This document shows, piece by piece, positions 5,543 to 5,595 of a DNA stretch of 5,595 nucleotides. A program made the translations under genes and the position numbers. How positions within the stretch are numbered: the first letter of the stretch is position 1; every line of letters begins with the position of its first letter. The notes below the pieces were generated by a model, which saw only the letters and a list, made by a program, of their open reading frames with translations, did no database searches and was not told the origin of the DNA. This DNA is from Lachnospiraceae bacterium (GTDB lineage: Bacteria; Bacillota; Clostridia; Lachnospirales; Lachnospiraceae), in the NCBI GenBank assembly GCA_017651385.1, contig JAGCCY010000345.1, forward strand, positions 1-5,595, given 5' to 3'.

Positions 5543-5595
5543 ATGGGAGCCATGGACACTGCCCTCGTCACGGGTAACGATTTGTCGACCATAAG
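5543..5595 (+). other. Right-edge sequence, possible start of a plus-strand gene
   Basis: An in-frame ATG at 5543 and another at 5552 open a frame to the window edge; from the second it begins MDTALVTGNDLSTI. GGGAG lies only two bases before the second ATG, too close for a normal ribosome site, and the first has only a weak GAAG. I do not recognise the peptide. It could equally be non-coding or the end of a minus-strand gene that lies beyond the window. Confidence 0.15.

Noticed and set aside
5418..5595. Possible integrative-element attachment site at the tRNA gene
   Set aside because: No integrase and no repeated copy of the tRNA 3' end is visible in the window; the downstream bases are the tRNA's own terminator.

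Overview
The window looks like chromosomal DNA from a Clostridia-type Firmicute, most likely a Lachnospiraceae relative. Supporting this are strong G-rich Shine-Dalgarno sequences, AT-rich intergenic gaps with sigma-A-like promoters, a tRNA-Thr gene without an encoded CCA end, a PBP1a-family protein of Firmicute build with a Cys-containing C-terminal segment, and a TxG-less, mostly ATG-started gene set. The taxonomic call is an inference from style and protein resemblance; no marker gene in the window fixes it.

Layout. On the minus strand, from 3097 down to the left edge, lies a likely two-gene operon. An extended -10 promoter (3089-3097) drives a bifunctional class A penicillin-binding protein (336-3035). 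It is followed, with a one-base TAATG stop/start overlap, by the N-terminal half of a YigZ/IMPACT-family protein (1-336, cut by the window edge). Upstream of this operon, also on the minus strand, is an AraC-type regulator with an N-terminal cupin (3219-4106), closed off by its own intrinsic terminator (3177-3211).

The 242-base gap 4107-4348 separates the regulator from a divergent plus-strand gene. It is densely packed: overlapping back-to-back promoters near 4134-4186, three copies of AGTGGT and three of ATTACAA, a strong plus-strand terminator (4228-4269) with no coding gene upstream of it, and a further plus-strand promoter (4285-4313) placed after that terminator. The simplest reading is a short C-rich untranslated RNA (about 4169-4269) between two separately controlled genes, or alternatively an attenuated leader.

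The plus-strand gene (4349-5386) encodes an unrecognised protein with three predicted membrane segments and a large C-terminal domain predicted to be outside the cell. It is followed at 31 bases by a tRNA-Thr(GGT) gene (5418-5490) with its own promoter and a long hairpin terminator. The tRNA has C at position 55, where nearly all bacterial elongator tRNAs have U. The last 60 bases hold no confident gene.

Functionally, the left half concerns peptidoglycan synthesis. The AraC regulator may sense a small ligand and act on the adjacent membrane-protein gene, its own promoter, or the putative small RNA; this link rests only on divergent arrangement and shared repeats. I see no defence system, CRISPR array or mobile element, and no clear new multi-gene system; the intergenic region 4107-4348 is the part most worth testing.
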